Origin: JBGOTP01 sp041476545
GTDB taxonomy: Bacteria > Acidobacteriota > Vicinamibacteria > Vicinamibacterales > CAVVIG01
Length of the DNA stretch: 22,535 nucleotides
Assembly: GCA_041476545.1 (NCBI GenBank)
Contig: JBGOTP010000032.1
Location: 1-22,535 of the forward strand
Reading direction: 5' to 3'
Position 1 is the stretch's first letter. Each line of letters starts with the position of its first letter. The position numbers were made by a program, and so were the translations under genes. The notes beneath the pieces are model-generated. The model saw only the letters and a program-made list of their open reading frames with translations, ran no database searches and was not told the DNA's origin. Shown here piece after piece: positions 14,598 to 22,301 of the stretch.

Positions 14598-15596
14598 TCA
14601 TGCCTGTGCGGCGAGCGTCGTGAGCGTGCGCTCCACCACGCCCTTCGTCAGCGGAACCTTGTAGCCATTTTTCCCGAGTGGCCGCGCGCCCTCGACCGAC
14701 GCCTCGGCCGCACGCGCGGCAAGCGCCGGCGTGATGCGCTGTCCGGTCAGCAGGCGCTCGACCTCGGTCAGTCGCCAGGGAATCGGCGCGACACCACCGA
14801 GCACGATGCGCGCGCTCCGACAGACGTCCTTATTGTCGCTATCCATCTCGAGCACGATCGCCGCGCTGACGACCGCATGGGTCCAGGCCTCGCGGTCCAT
14901 TACTTTGTGATACGTGCTCTTCATCCCGCTGGACGCGCGGGGCAGCCGGATGTCCGCGAGCACCTCGCCCGGCGCCAGCACGTTCTCGCGCGCCGAATTC
15001 TCGCGAGGCAGCACGAAGAAGTCCGAGGCGGGCACGATGCGTTCACCCGACGGGCCGACAAGACGGAACCGCGCATCCAGCGCCACGAGCGCCGGCGCCG
15101 TGTCCGACGGATGGACGATGTAGCTGGGACCGCCGCCGAAAATGGCGTGGAACTGATTCTCGCCGGTGACAGAGAAGCAGGTTGTGCCGCCATTCTTCAA
15201 ACAGGGAAATCCATTGCGGAAGTACCAGCACCACGGCCGTTGGCAGATATTGCCGGCGAGCGTGCCGACGTTGCGAATCTGTGGCGTCGCCACGCCTTCG
15301 GCCGCTTCCGCCAGCACGGTGTACTGCCGCCGCAGGGTCGCATGGTGCGCAAGTGTGTCGAGTGTGAGGAGGCCGCCTATCGTGATGCCGGTCGCGCCAG
15401 CCGTGATCTGGTCGAGCCCTCTGATAGCCTTGAGGTTGATGACGACATCCGGCGTGACGAGCCGCTCTTTGAGGAGCGCCATCAGGTCGCTGCCGCCGCC
15501 GGCGAGCGCCGTGGTCTGGCCGCTTCCCGCCGCTTGACGCACGAGGGTCATCGCCTGTTGAAGGTCACGGGGATTGGCGTTGGTGAACGGCTTCAT
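14598..15596 (-). CDS. Molybdenum hydroxylase FAD-binding subunit with an extra [4Fe-4S] site
   Basis: A 332-residue CoxM-type subunit that passes electrons from the FeS clusters to FAD. The FAD-binding segment LAGGGSDLM is at 31-39 and RNVGTLAGNICQ at 108-119. Cysteines at 118, 123, 132 and 140 (CQRPWCWYFRNGFPC then C) match the additional [4Fe-4S] ligand pattern of the PaoB/YagS and 4-hydroxybenzoyl-CoA reductase beta subunits, which is absent from classical xanthine dehydrogenases. There is no signal peptide; PaoB-like subunits are carried with their Tat-bearing partner. Its ATG overlaps the TGA of the upstream fusion subunit by 4 bp (ATGA), indicating translational coupling. Confidence 0.92.
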   Translation of the reverse strand: MKPFTNANPRDLQQAMTLVRQAAGSGQTTALAGGGSDLMALLKERLVTPDVVINLKAIRGLDQITAGATGITIGGLLTLDTLAHHATLRRQYTVLAEAAEGVATPQIRNVGTLAGNICQRPWCWYFRNGFPCLKNGGTTCFSVTGENQFHAIFGGGPSYIVHPSDTAPALVALDARFRLVGPSGERIVPASDFFVLPRENSARENVLAPGEVLADIRLPRASSGMKSTYHKVMDREAWTHAVVSAAIVLEMDSDNKDVCRSARIVLGGVAPIPWRLTEVERLLTGQRITPALAARAAEASVEGARPLGKNGYKVPLTKGVVERTLTTLAAQA

Positions 15597-18463
15597 GCGA
15601 CACCTCCACGCGGCGCCTGCATTCCCGTCACGGCCGCGATGATCTTGTCGCGGGTGATCGGCAAATCCTTCATGCGATGACCGATCGCATTGAAGACGGC
15701 GTTACCCACGGCCGCAACCGCAGGCACCTTGCTCGCTTCCCCCATGCTCTTCGCCCCATACGGCCCATACCCATCGTCGCTCTCGATGAAGAGGACTTCA
15801 ATGTCTGGCGCATCGCGGTGCGTGGCGACGCGCGCGCCGTAGTAACCCGGTGTGAGGGGAATGCCGCTGCGACGGTCGTAGATCAGGTCTTCGTGCAGGG
15901 CCATCCCGATCCCCATGATGGCGCCGCCGGTGATCTGGCTCGTGGCGGTCAGGGGGTTGAGAATCCTGCCGCAGTCGTGGACAGCGAGGTATTTCGTTAC
16001 ATGAACGCGCCCGAGCGCGGTATCGACTTCCACTTCGACGAAGTGGGCGCCAAACGAACTGCGCACCCTGCCGTCGGTTCTTGGGCTCGGCGTCGCGGAG
16101 GCGATGAGCACGGCATCGCCGGTCGGCCTGCCTTTGTCGGCGAGCTGCTTCTTGAGGTCGCGCGCGGCTTCGACGACAGCGTAGCCGGTCATGATTGTCG
16201 TGCGGCTGCCCGATTCCCCGACGGAGTAGGGGCAGCGATCCGTATCGCCCCACACGACGTCGATGCTGGACAGCGGGACGCCAAGTTCCTCCGCCGCAAT
16301 CAACGCCATCGTGGTCTTGGCGCCGGCGCCGACGTCGGTCACACCGACGTGCACCGTGTACTTGCCGGCGGCGTTGAGGTGAATGACGGCGCTGCTCGAA
16401 CCAAGCCCCGATCGGAACGCCATGAACGACAGGCCCGCGCCGCGCTTGATGGGCCCGGCGTCAGATCCGGGCTGCGTCCGCCGTCGAGTCTTCCAGTCGA
16501 AGGCCGCGGCTCCGCGTTGAATGCACTCCTCGAGCGAGTAGTTCGTGTACGCGACTTCGTCGCGCGACATCCGTGTCATGTTCTTCAGCACGAACTCCAG
16601 CGGGTCCATCTTCAGCCTGAACGCGACGTCGTCCATCATCGACTGAATGCCGAAGAAACCCTGTGGAAATTCCGGTCCACGGAAGTTGCCCGAGACGGTC
16701 TTGTTCGTGTACACGGGAGACACGATGCTTTCGATGTTGGCGCACTTGTAGAGTTCGATGCCGCCAATCGCCCCTGAGTTCTTTCGATACGGCCCCATGC
16801 CGCTGATTCCGCGCAGCTGGATGGATGTGAGCGTCCCGTCGGTTTTCACGCCGACCTTGTAGTACTGCGTCGTCGGCCAGCGTCCGTGCATGCCGATGAA
16901 GTCCTCTTTGCGTGAGAGCTCGAGCTTGACCGGTGTCCTCGTCTCTTTCGCCAGCATGGCCGTGATGAGGTCCGCGTCCTGATTCTGGTTCTTGTTCCCG
17001 AAGTTGCCGCCCATGTACTGGCACACGACGCGAACGTTCTCGGCCGGGATGCCGAGATCGCGCGCGATGTCGGTGCGGCAGTTCGCGATGCCTCCTGTCG
17101 GCGTGTACACGGTCAGCTTGCTGCCTTCCCATTGCGCGACGCATCCGCGTGGTTCCATTTGCGCGTTGTGCTGGAAGGCGGTCGAGTAGCGGTCCTCGAA
17201 GATGCGATCGGCGGCGCGGAAACCAGCGTCCACGTCGCCTCGCCGCTGCGTCTGCGGCTGCGGCAGGTTCTGGCCGTTCACGGCCAGATTGCCCTCGGGC
17301 CAGATGGCCGGCGCCTCGGGCTTCAGCGCCTCCTCGTGGTCGAGGACGAAGGGGAGCGTCTCGTAGTCCACCTTGATCAGTTGCAGCGCTTCTTCGGCTG
17401 TGTGTCGATCCAGGGCCGCGACCGCCGCAACCGGTTCGCCGACAAAGCGGACGGGATTGTTGAACGCGTATCGGCGGTGCTTCGTGATGCGTTTGACCGC
17501 GTCGCTGTACTGTTGTCCGCCGGCGACCGATCCCGCGCCCCAGACGACGTCGCAGTTCTCGTGCGTGAGAATCGCTTTCACGCCCGGGAGCGCGCGGGCG
17601 CTCGATACGTCAATGGAGCGGATGCGGGCGTGCGGATGCGGACTGCGAAGCACCCTGGCGTAGAGCATGCCCGGCAGGCGGACGTCTCCGGTGTAGGTGG
17701 CCTGTCCGGTGACACGCTCGCGGGCGTCGATGCGCGGCGTCGCATGCCCGATCGTCTTGAGGGCCGACATGCCGCCATTCGATCCGCTGACGGGCTTGCC
17801 CTGAGCGCCCTGGGCTGCGTCGAAGCGCCTGCCCTGAGCGGCGTCGAAGGGCTTGCCCTGAGCCGGGTCGAGACCGGTGACTGCTTCGATGTAGCGGTTG
17901 TAGTTGGAACAGCGACAGAGATTGCCGGTCATCGCCGCGCGCGCCTCGTCTGGCGACGGACGCGGAGTGGCGGCGAGCAGCGCCGTCGCGGCCATCAGCT
18001 GTCCGGACGTGCAGAACCCGCACTGCGGGCCGTCGTGATCGATAAACGCCTGCTGCAGCGGCGCAAGCTGCTGGTTACGAGCGAGACCCTCGACCGTCCG
18101 AATGGATTTGCCGTCGGCCCAGACGGCGAGCTGGCTGCACGAGTAGACCGGCTTGCCGTCGAGCAGCACGGTGCAGGCGCCGCATTCACCGCGATCGCAG
18201 CCGATCTTGGTGCCGTGCAGCTCCAGATGATCGCGCAGCGTTTCGGCGAGGGTCCACCGGTCTTCGACTTCGATCCGCCTCGTGGTGCCGTTCACCGAAA
18301 GACTGATGGTGGTTCGCGGAGCACGCGGTCCGTCGCCGGCGGTTTGCGCCGCGTCCGGCACTGCATCCGCTGTCGCCGTGGAGGCGGCTACCGGCAGCGC
18401 GGTTGCGGCAGCGAGCGTTGCGCCAGTGCCTTCGAGGAATCTGCGGCGAGAAATCTTGCCCAT
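15593..18463 (-). CDS. Tat-exported [2Fe-2S]/molybdopterin hydroxylase fusion subunit
   Basis: A 956-residue fusion of the two subunits usually encoded separately. It begins with a twin-arginine signal (SRRRFLEG at 5-12, then an Ala-rich hydrophobic stretch). The ferredoxin-like domain has cysteines 89, 94, 97 and 109, and the second [2Fe-2S] domain has 148, 151, 183 and 185. A repeat-derived linker (about 199-231) follows, then the large molybdopterin domain: GNFGNKNQNQDADL, FRGPEFPQGFFG, GDTDRCPYSVGESGSR, and GAKSMGEAS, where E909 is the expected catalytic base. The family hydroxylates aldehydes, purines or N-heterocycles; layout and the FAD partner resemble periplasmic aldehyde oxidoreductase PaoABC. 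ATG 18463 has GAGGAG four bases upstream. M232 could have been the original start of a separate large subunit. The XdhC/PaoD-type cofactor chaperone is not in the window. Confidence 0.93.
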   Translation of the reverse strand: MGKISRRRFLEGTGATLAAATALPVAASTATADAVPDAAQTAGDGPRAPRTTISLSVNGTTRRIEVEDRWTLAETLRDHLELHGTKIGCDRGECGACTVLLDGKPVYSCSQLAVWADGKSIRTVEGLARNQQLAPLQQAFIDHDGPQCGFCTSGQLMAATALLAATPRPSPDEARAAMTGNLCRCSNYNRYIEAVTGLDPAQGKPFDAAQGRRFDAAQGAQGKPVSGSNGGMSALKTIGHATPRIDARERVTGQATYTGDVRLPGMLYARVLRSPHPHARIRSIDVSSARALPGVKAILTHENCDVVWGAGSVAGGQQYSDAVKRITKHRRYAFNNPVRFVGEPVAAVAALDRHTAEEALQLIKVDYETLPFVLDHEEALKPEAPAIWPEGNLAVNGQNLPQPQTQRRGDVDAGFRAADRIFEDRYSTAFQHNAQMEPRGCVAQWEGSKLTVYTPTGGIANCRTDIARDLGIPAENVRVVCQYMGGNFGNKNQNQDADLITAMLAKETRTPVKLELSRKEDFIGMHGRWPTTQYYKVGVKTDGTLTSIQLRGISGMGPYRKNSGAIGGIELYKCANIESIVSPVYTNKTVSGNFRGPEFPQGFFGIQSMMDDVAFRLKMDPLEFVLKNMTRMSRDEVAYTNYSLEECIQRGAAAFDWKTRRRTQPGSDAGPIKRGAGLSFMAFRSGLGSSSAVIHLNAAGKYTVHVGVTDVGAGAKTTMALIAAEELGVPLSSIDVVWGDTDRCPYSVGESGSRTTIMTGYAVVEAARDLKKQLADKGRPTGDAVLIASATPSPRTDGRVRSSFGAHFVEVEVDTALGRVHVTKYLAVHDCGRILNPLTATSQITGGAIMGIGMALHEDLIYDRRSGIPLTPGYYGARVATHRDAPDIEVLFIESDDGYGPYGAKSMGEASKVPAVAAVGNAVFNAIGHRMKDLPITRDKIIAAVTGMQAPRGGVA
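17789..17869. repeat. 24-bp in-frame repeat coding for FDAAQG units
   Basis: On the minus strand it encodes about 27 residues with DPAQGKP, FDAAQGRR, FDAAQGAQGKP units. On the plus strand the unit is GTCGAAGGGCTTGCCCTGAG or a close variant, about 24 bp (8 codons) long. It sits exactly between the second [2Fe-2S] domain and the molybdopterin domain. The FDAAQG-type peptide is one I recall from in-frame repeats in unrelated proteins of several environmental phyla. Confidence 0.8.
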
Positions 18464-18540
18464 GCGTCTCCTCACGGAATTGCCGGCCCGAAGTAACTGG
18501 AATTGTACGTCCAGAACGGCCGAACGGAGGGCGGAGACTG

Positions 18541-18583
18541 GTGGCGGGCAGGCAGGGCAGGCAGAGCAGGCAGGGCAGGCACG
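18541..18583. repeat. GGCAGGGCA microrepeat after the outer-membrane protein gene
   Basis: A tract of about 43 bp made of GGCAG, GGCAGGGCAG and GGCAGAGCAG units. It begins eight bases beyond the DUF5916 stop and lies in the 125-bp gap before the hydroxylase start. It shows no long stem and no T-run. Confidence 0.75.
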
Positions 18584-18588
18584 GCTGA

Positions 18589-21204
18589 CTATCGGCTGAA
18601 CCGGCGACTGATTTTGACGAGAAAAACATTGTCCGCGGGACCGGCAAATACGCGGCCGAGATCGCGACCGGCCTCGAACTGGCCGGGATTGCTCAAATCC
18701 TGGCGCTGCTGCGTCCATGCGACATAGAGGGTCGATCCCAAACGCCATTCCCAGCGGAAGATCGCGTTCAGTCTGAGCGACTTGAAGTTGAAATCGGGAT
18801 CAGACGTCACCTGTGAGTACGGATCGAAGGTGAACGTCTTTGGGCGGGCCAGCGACTTGAAATCCGTGTAGTCGCCGACCACTACCAACGGCTGCAGGAA
18901 CATCTGCAAGGACACCTTTGGCGTGAGGAGTACATTCACACGCGTGTCCAGCGAGAGTTGCGTCTGCTCCAGCCGGGCAAACACGTATCGCTTGCCCTCG
19001 GTTGCGGTCGCCGATGGGTCATCGGCGGTCGTTACATACTGAGCGACGTTGACCGAGTGGGAATAGGACGGTCCCGTCGAGAGATTCACTCGCGAAGACG
19101 GCTTCCATTCAACCGACATGCCCCCGCTGCGGCCGCGTCCGCCAGCCGCGTTCCCGTCACCGCCGGCGTTGAGGTGCAGAACCAGTTTCTTGCGGAAGTC
19201 GCTGTTCAGATTCATGTTCGCGAATCCGCTCCGCACCTCGAGCGTGGGAGGACCACCACGAGTGAGCCGATCGTCCTGGCCTTGGCGAAAGAGCGCCAGC
19301 GCACCACCCACGCTCCAGTAGTTCAGGAAGGTGAGGCTCGGGAAGGTCATGAACCCGTCGGACAGCTTGGCTCGGCCGTAGTCCCACGTGTAGAACTTCG
19401 CCGCGACGATGTTGCGGTCACGTGAGATCCGATCCGGATGAAGCTGTTTCCACGTGAAGACGAAGTGAGATCCCCAGACATCACCGTTGAAGTGAAATCC
19501 CAGATCGCCGGATTCGAAACCGGGACTGACGCCCCAGAGAGAGGCATTGATGGTCCACGCGCCTCGGTTCCGATTGAGATTCACGTCGCCGTTCCATCCG
19601 TGCAGCGCCGTGCGAGACGGATCGAAGCTGACCTCGGGCGTCTCCGGACGTTGAAAGTAGCGCTGCGGTTGCAATTGCAGGCCTTCGATGGCGCTTGCCG
19701 TTCCGCGGACACCGCTGTACGCCAGCCGTCCATTCACCACCCACTCGCGGTCGGCGTCAAAAAACAGGTAGCCGTCCACGCCGGCCACGGTCGCGCGACC
19801 AGGCAGCGTATTCTCGAGCCCGGGATCCACGAATCTGCGATTGACGCTGGTGAATAGGGTGCCGATGCCCGAACGTCCGCCGCCAAACTCTTTCAGCAGA
19901 CGACCGGCGAAATAGTTGGTCGGGGGCTCGACCTCGACGCGCGTGGGCTGACCAGCCGTCGACACGCGCGCATTTTCCCGGCCGGTGAAGGCATCGAGCA
20001 CACCGAAGCTCCACTCGTGCGTGGCCTTGCCCGTAACCTTGGCCGCACCAAGAATCGTCGTGTTCGTGGGGACATCGACGAAATCTCCCGACGCACTACC
20101 CTGCGGCGTCCGCCCGATGCGTCGCGTGTGAAGAAGGATGGGGTCAGAGCGATTGAAGCCGAAACCATTGTTCGCGCCGAGGGAGCCGAAATTCGAGAAG
20201 ATCTGCGCGCCGTCGATGAAGAACGGCCGCTTTTCCGGATAGAACGTTTCGAACGCGCCGAGATTGACGATGGCGGGATCGATCTCCACCTGGCCGAAAT
20301 CCGGATTCACCGTCGCGTTGAGAATGACGCTGGGACGTAGCGCGTACTTCACGTCAAATCCGGTTGCGCCGAAGTAGCGTGACCCGTCGTTGAACGGGTT
20401 GCCGGCCACGGGCGGTTTGACGAATTCACCGCGCCCGGCGGTGTACGGCACGATTTCGAGCGAGCGATGTGGGGCGAGGCTATCGATGCCGGTCAACTCG
20501 GCCATGCGCGACGCGAGCCCGTTTTCGCTCTTGGGCACGAGCTCGAACATGTCCCTCTCGCTTTTTCGGTAGATGAAGCGTTCGGCATTGAAGCCCCAGG
20601 TCTGATGATCCGATTTCAGGAACCGCAGCTGAGAGAGCGGGATGCGCGCTTCAATCGTCCACCCCTGGCTGTCGATGGACACGACGGCGTCCCACACGGC
20701 GTCCCAGGAGCTGTCCCGATTCGTGTCGTTGGAAATGATGGAGTCGCGCTGCGCGCCGGCTGCGCTGATTTCAAACGCCGCGCCCGAGAGATGGTCGTGA
20801 AGGGAATCGACATAAAACGTGAAGCGGTCGGCATCGGGGTCGTCATCCCTCCGGGACAGGCGCTTGACGATTTTGCCGGGGTCGCTGTCGTAGAGCCGCA
20901 CGCCCAGGTAGAGCGCGGTGTTGTCGTACAGCACGCGGACCTCCGTACGCTCGGTCGCCGGCTCGCCTTCGTTCGGTTCAAACTGCCGGAAGTTCCCGGC
21001 GAACTCCGCGGATGTCCAAATGGGTTCGTCCAACCGTCCATCGATGGATGGCGGCGTGTCGGCACGATGCGCCCGCAATGAGCCTTGCGCGGACGCATTG
21101 GTCGCGACGAACACCGCGGCAAGGGCCAAGGGGAGCGCGCGCGCGCTCAGTTTGTATAACCAGAGGGTTGACGGCACGACAAGGCTGCTGGGGACGCGAC
21201 ACAA
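18589..21204 (-). CDS. DUF5916 outer-membrane protein with CBM9-like N-terminal domain
   Basis: An 871-residue exported protein. The signal peptide ends near residue 39 (hydrophobic LPLALAAVFVATNASA). A CBM9-like beta-sandwich follows (about 45-230), recognised by IDGRLDEPIW, LYDNTALYLGVRLYD and GWTIEARIPLSQLRF. The rest is DUF5916, with NPDFGQVEIDPAIVNLGAFE and FYPEKRPFFIDGAQIF, then a beta-barrel-like tail ending in an aromatic strand (VFLVKISRRFSR), so it probably resides in the outer membrane. The family is abundant in Acidobacteriota and Bacteroidota; its cargo is unknown, with carbohydrate or peptide handling proposed from the CBM-like domain. The TTG start at 21204 is supported by GGGAG five bases upstream. 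It lies 125 bp upstream of the hydroxylase on the same strand and may share its transcript. Confidence 0.88.
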   Translation of the reverse strand: MCRVPSSLVVPSTLWLYKLSARALPLALAAVFVATNASAQGSLRAHRADTPPSIDGRLDEPIWTSAEFAGNFRQFEPNEGEPATERTEVRVLYDNTALYLGVRLYDSDPGKIVKRLSRRDDDPDADRFTFYVDSLHDHLSGAAFEISAAGAQRDSIISNDTNRDSSWDAVWDAVVSIDSQGWTIEARIPLSQLRFLKSDHQTWGFNAERFIYRKSERDMFELVPKSENGLASRMAELTGIDSLAPHRSLEIVPYTAGRGEFVKPPVAGNPFNDGSRYFGATGFDVKYALRPSVILNATVNPDFGQVEIDPAIVNLGAFETFYPEKRPFFIDGAQIFSNFGSLGANNGFGFNRSDPILLHTRRIGRTPQGSASGDFVDVPTNTTILGAAKVTGKATHEWSFGVLDAFTGRENARVSTAGQPTRVEVEPPTNYFAGRLLKEFGGGRSGIGTLFTSVNRRFVDPGLENTLPGRATVAGVDGYLFFDADREWVVNGRLAYSGVRGTASAIEGLQLQPQRYFQRPETPEVSFDPSRTALHGWNGDVNLNRNRGAWTINASLWGVSPGFESGDLGFHFNGDVWGSHFVFTWKQLHPDRISRDRNIVAAKFYTWDYGRAKLSDGFMTFPSLTFLNYWSVGGALALFRQGQDDRLTRGGPPTLEVRSGFANMNLNSDFRKKLVLHLNAGGDGNAAGGRGRSGGMSVEWKPSSRVNLSTGPSYSHSVNVAQYVTTADDPSATATEGKRYVFARLEQTQLSLDTRVNVLLTPKVSLQMFLQPLVVVGDYTDFKSLARPKTFTFDPYSQVTSDPDFNFKSLRLNAIFRWEWRLGSTLYVAWTQQRQDLSNPGQFEAGRDLGRVFAGPADNVFLVKISRRFSR

Positions 21205-21230
21205 TGCCGCTCCCGAGAGGGGAGTGTCAA
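21205..21230 (-). promoter_or_regulatory. Ribosome site in a small hairpin, preceded by TTGACA
   Basis: On the minus strand CTCCC (21224-21220) can pair with the Shine-Dalgarno GGGAG (21214-21210) over a CTCTC loop, so the site may be partly sequestered before the TTG start. TTGACA lies just upstream at 21230-21225. Used as a -35 it would put the -10 over the start codon, so I treat it as chance unless a leaderless transcript exists. Confidence 0.4.
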
Positions 21231-21271
21231 GGAAAATGCTCCGCCTGAGATTCCCATCGCGCCGGATTCCG

Positions 21272-21465
21272 TTCCCAACTGTCCAGTCGCCGGATCTCTC
21301 ACGTCAGGGGCATTCCCAGCTTGCCAGTCGCCGGATCTCGCGCTCCAGATCACGGCCCCTAGGCGTGAGCCATCGGATCTTCCGCGCCAGATCGCAGCCC
21401 CTGGGCGTCAGCGGTCGGATCATTTGCCCCAGACCCCAGCCCCTAGCCTCCAGTCCCCAGATCTC
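21272..21465. repeat. Degenerate ~42-bp tandem array
   Basis: GGATC-type cores recur at 21292, 21333, 21375 and 21417, with a decayed GATCT near 21460, giving spacings of 41, 42, 42 and about 43 bp. The units after the second core share CCAGATC..CAGCCCCTGGGCGT..AGC. Two copies of TTCCCA...CCAGTCGCCGGATCTC (21272 and 21313) are almost identical. The array lies upstream of the outer-membrane protein gene. Copies touch each other with no unique spacers, so this is not CRISPR. Confidence 0.75.
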
Positions 21466-21836
21466 GGCTCCCTCTTGACGGTTTCACAACTCATTTCCGT
21501 GCCCCCGAGCTATACGACGCCAGTCCCCTCCACAGTTTCCTCGTTCCCCATGCTTCCGGCTAACGACATCCATCGCTCTGGTCGCGATCACGCGGCTACG
21601 GCGGTCTCTGCGAGCGCAGGTACAGCGTCTAAGGCGAGCGCGCGTTCGACGTACTGGCCTCCTCGCTCGCCCCAAACCATACCCTTCTGAGTCCCGCTGG
21701 TGGGTCTATTGGGAATCATCTTCCCGTGTGGGCGGCGTGACCTTGGTGATGTGACGCCGTCAAGTGGGGGACGGTGCAGGCATGGGCCTTGCTACCGTTC
21801 GCCGTCAGGTCTTCGCTTGAACGGACATGCCAATAT
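21466..21836. other. Intergenic region without a convincing gene
   Basis: About 370 bp between the tandem array and the toxin gene. Frames here lack ribosome sites and family resemblance. A small inverted repeat GGGAA/TTCCC (21711-21725) and CGGCGT/ACGCCG (within 21734-21762) are the only structures I see. The promoter of the toxin-antitoxin pair should be here, but I cannot place it. Confidence 0.4.
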
Positions 21837-22301
21837 ATGGATACTGGTATACCTCACGTTGATCCGGCGCCGGTCGAATGGGTCGGGTCATCGCGGCGAG
21901 ACCTGAAAGCCTTTCCGCGCGCCGTGCAACGCGACATCGGCCAGGCGCTGTTTGCCGCCCAGTGCGGCGAAGAGTATCCGTCGGTCAAGGCGCTGAAGGG
22001 ATTTGGCGGTCGCACGGTGCTGGAAATCGTGGCGCCCTTCGATTCGAACGCGTATCGGGCTGTTTACACTGTACGTTTTGCGAGCGTCGTGTACGTGCTC
22101 CACGCGTTTCAGAAGAGATCGACGAAGGGCATCGCGACACCGAAGCGAGAGATCGATCTCATCCGTCGACGGTTGGCCGCGGCGGGGCAGCAGCACAGGA
22201 AGAGGCGGAACGCGTATGGCGAGAAAGACGACGGGCATCAAGATTGGGCGCGGCAGCGGGAACGTGTTCGCGGACCTGGGCTTCCTGGATCCGGAGCTTG
22301 A
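21837..22301 (+). CDS. HigB/Gp49-like toxin of a type II toxin-antitoxin pair
   Basis: A 154-residue protein of the RelE/HigB superfamily in its phage Gp49-like form (PF05973 type), normally an mRNA-cutting toxin acting at the ribosome. Family sequence is clear: VEWVGSSRRDLKAFPRAVQR, KALKGFGGRTVLEI, YRAVYTVRF, VYVLHAFQKRSTKGIATPK and EIDLIRRRL. Homologues end near residue 118-125; here the frame continues about 28 residues (from AYGEKDD to the stop), overlapping the antitoxin gene by 86 nt. ATG 21837 is the only plausible in-frame start, although it has no clear ribosome site. Gene order toxin-then-antitoxin is as in higBA. Expression is probably autorepressed by the antitoxin complex. Confidence 0.88.
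   Translation: MDTGIPHVDPAPVEWVGSSRRDLKAFPRAVQRDIGQALFAAQCGEEYPSVKALKGFGGRTVLEIVAPFDSNAYRAVYTVRFASVVYVLHAFQKRSTKGIATPKREIDLIRRRLAAAGQQHRKRRNAYGEKDDGHQDWARQRERVRGPGLPGSGA

Noticed and set aside
14490..18496. Several 360-450-residue plus-strand frames across the hydroxylase genes
   Set aside because: All are antisense to well-recognised subunits and show no domain, start site or spacing of their own.
18464..18748. N-terminal extension of the hydroxylase fusion frame
   Set aside because: It translates the GGCAG microrepeat and the end of the DUF5916 gene; ATG 18463 has GAGGAG and is followed by a Tat signal.
21272..21465. CRISPR array
   Set aside because: Units of about 42 bp adjoin without unique spacers and are too degenerate; no cas gene is present.
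20918..21478. Plus-strand open frame across the tandem array
   Set aside because: Its repeated peptide merely mirrors the 42-bp DNA repeat; its start lies inside the antisense DUF5916 gene and it has no ribosome site.
21817..21845. TTGAAC-17 bp-GATACT promoter for the toxin gene
   Set aside because: Transcription would begin after the only good start codon, so the match is probably chance.
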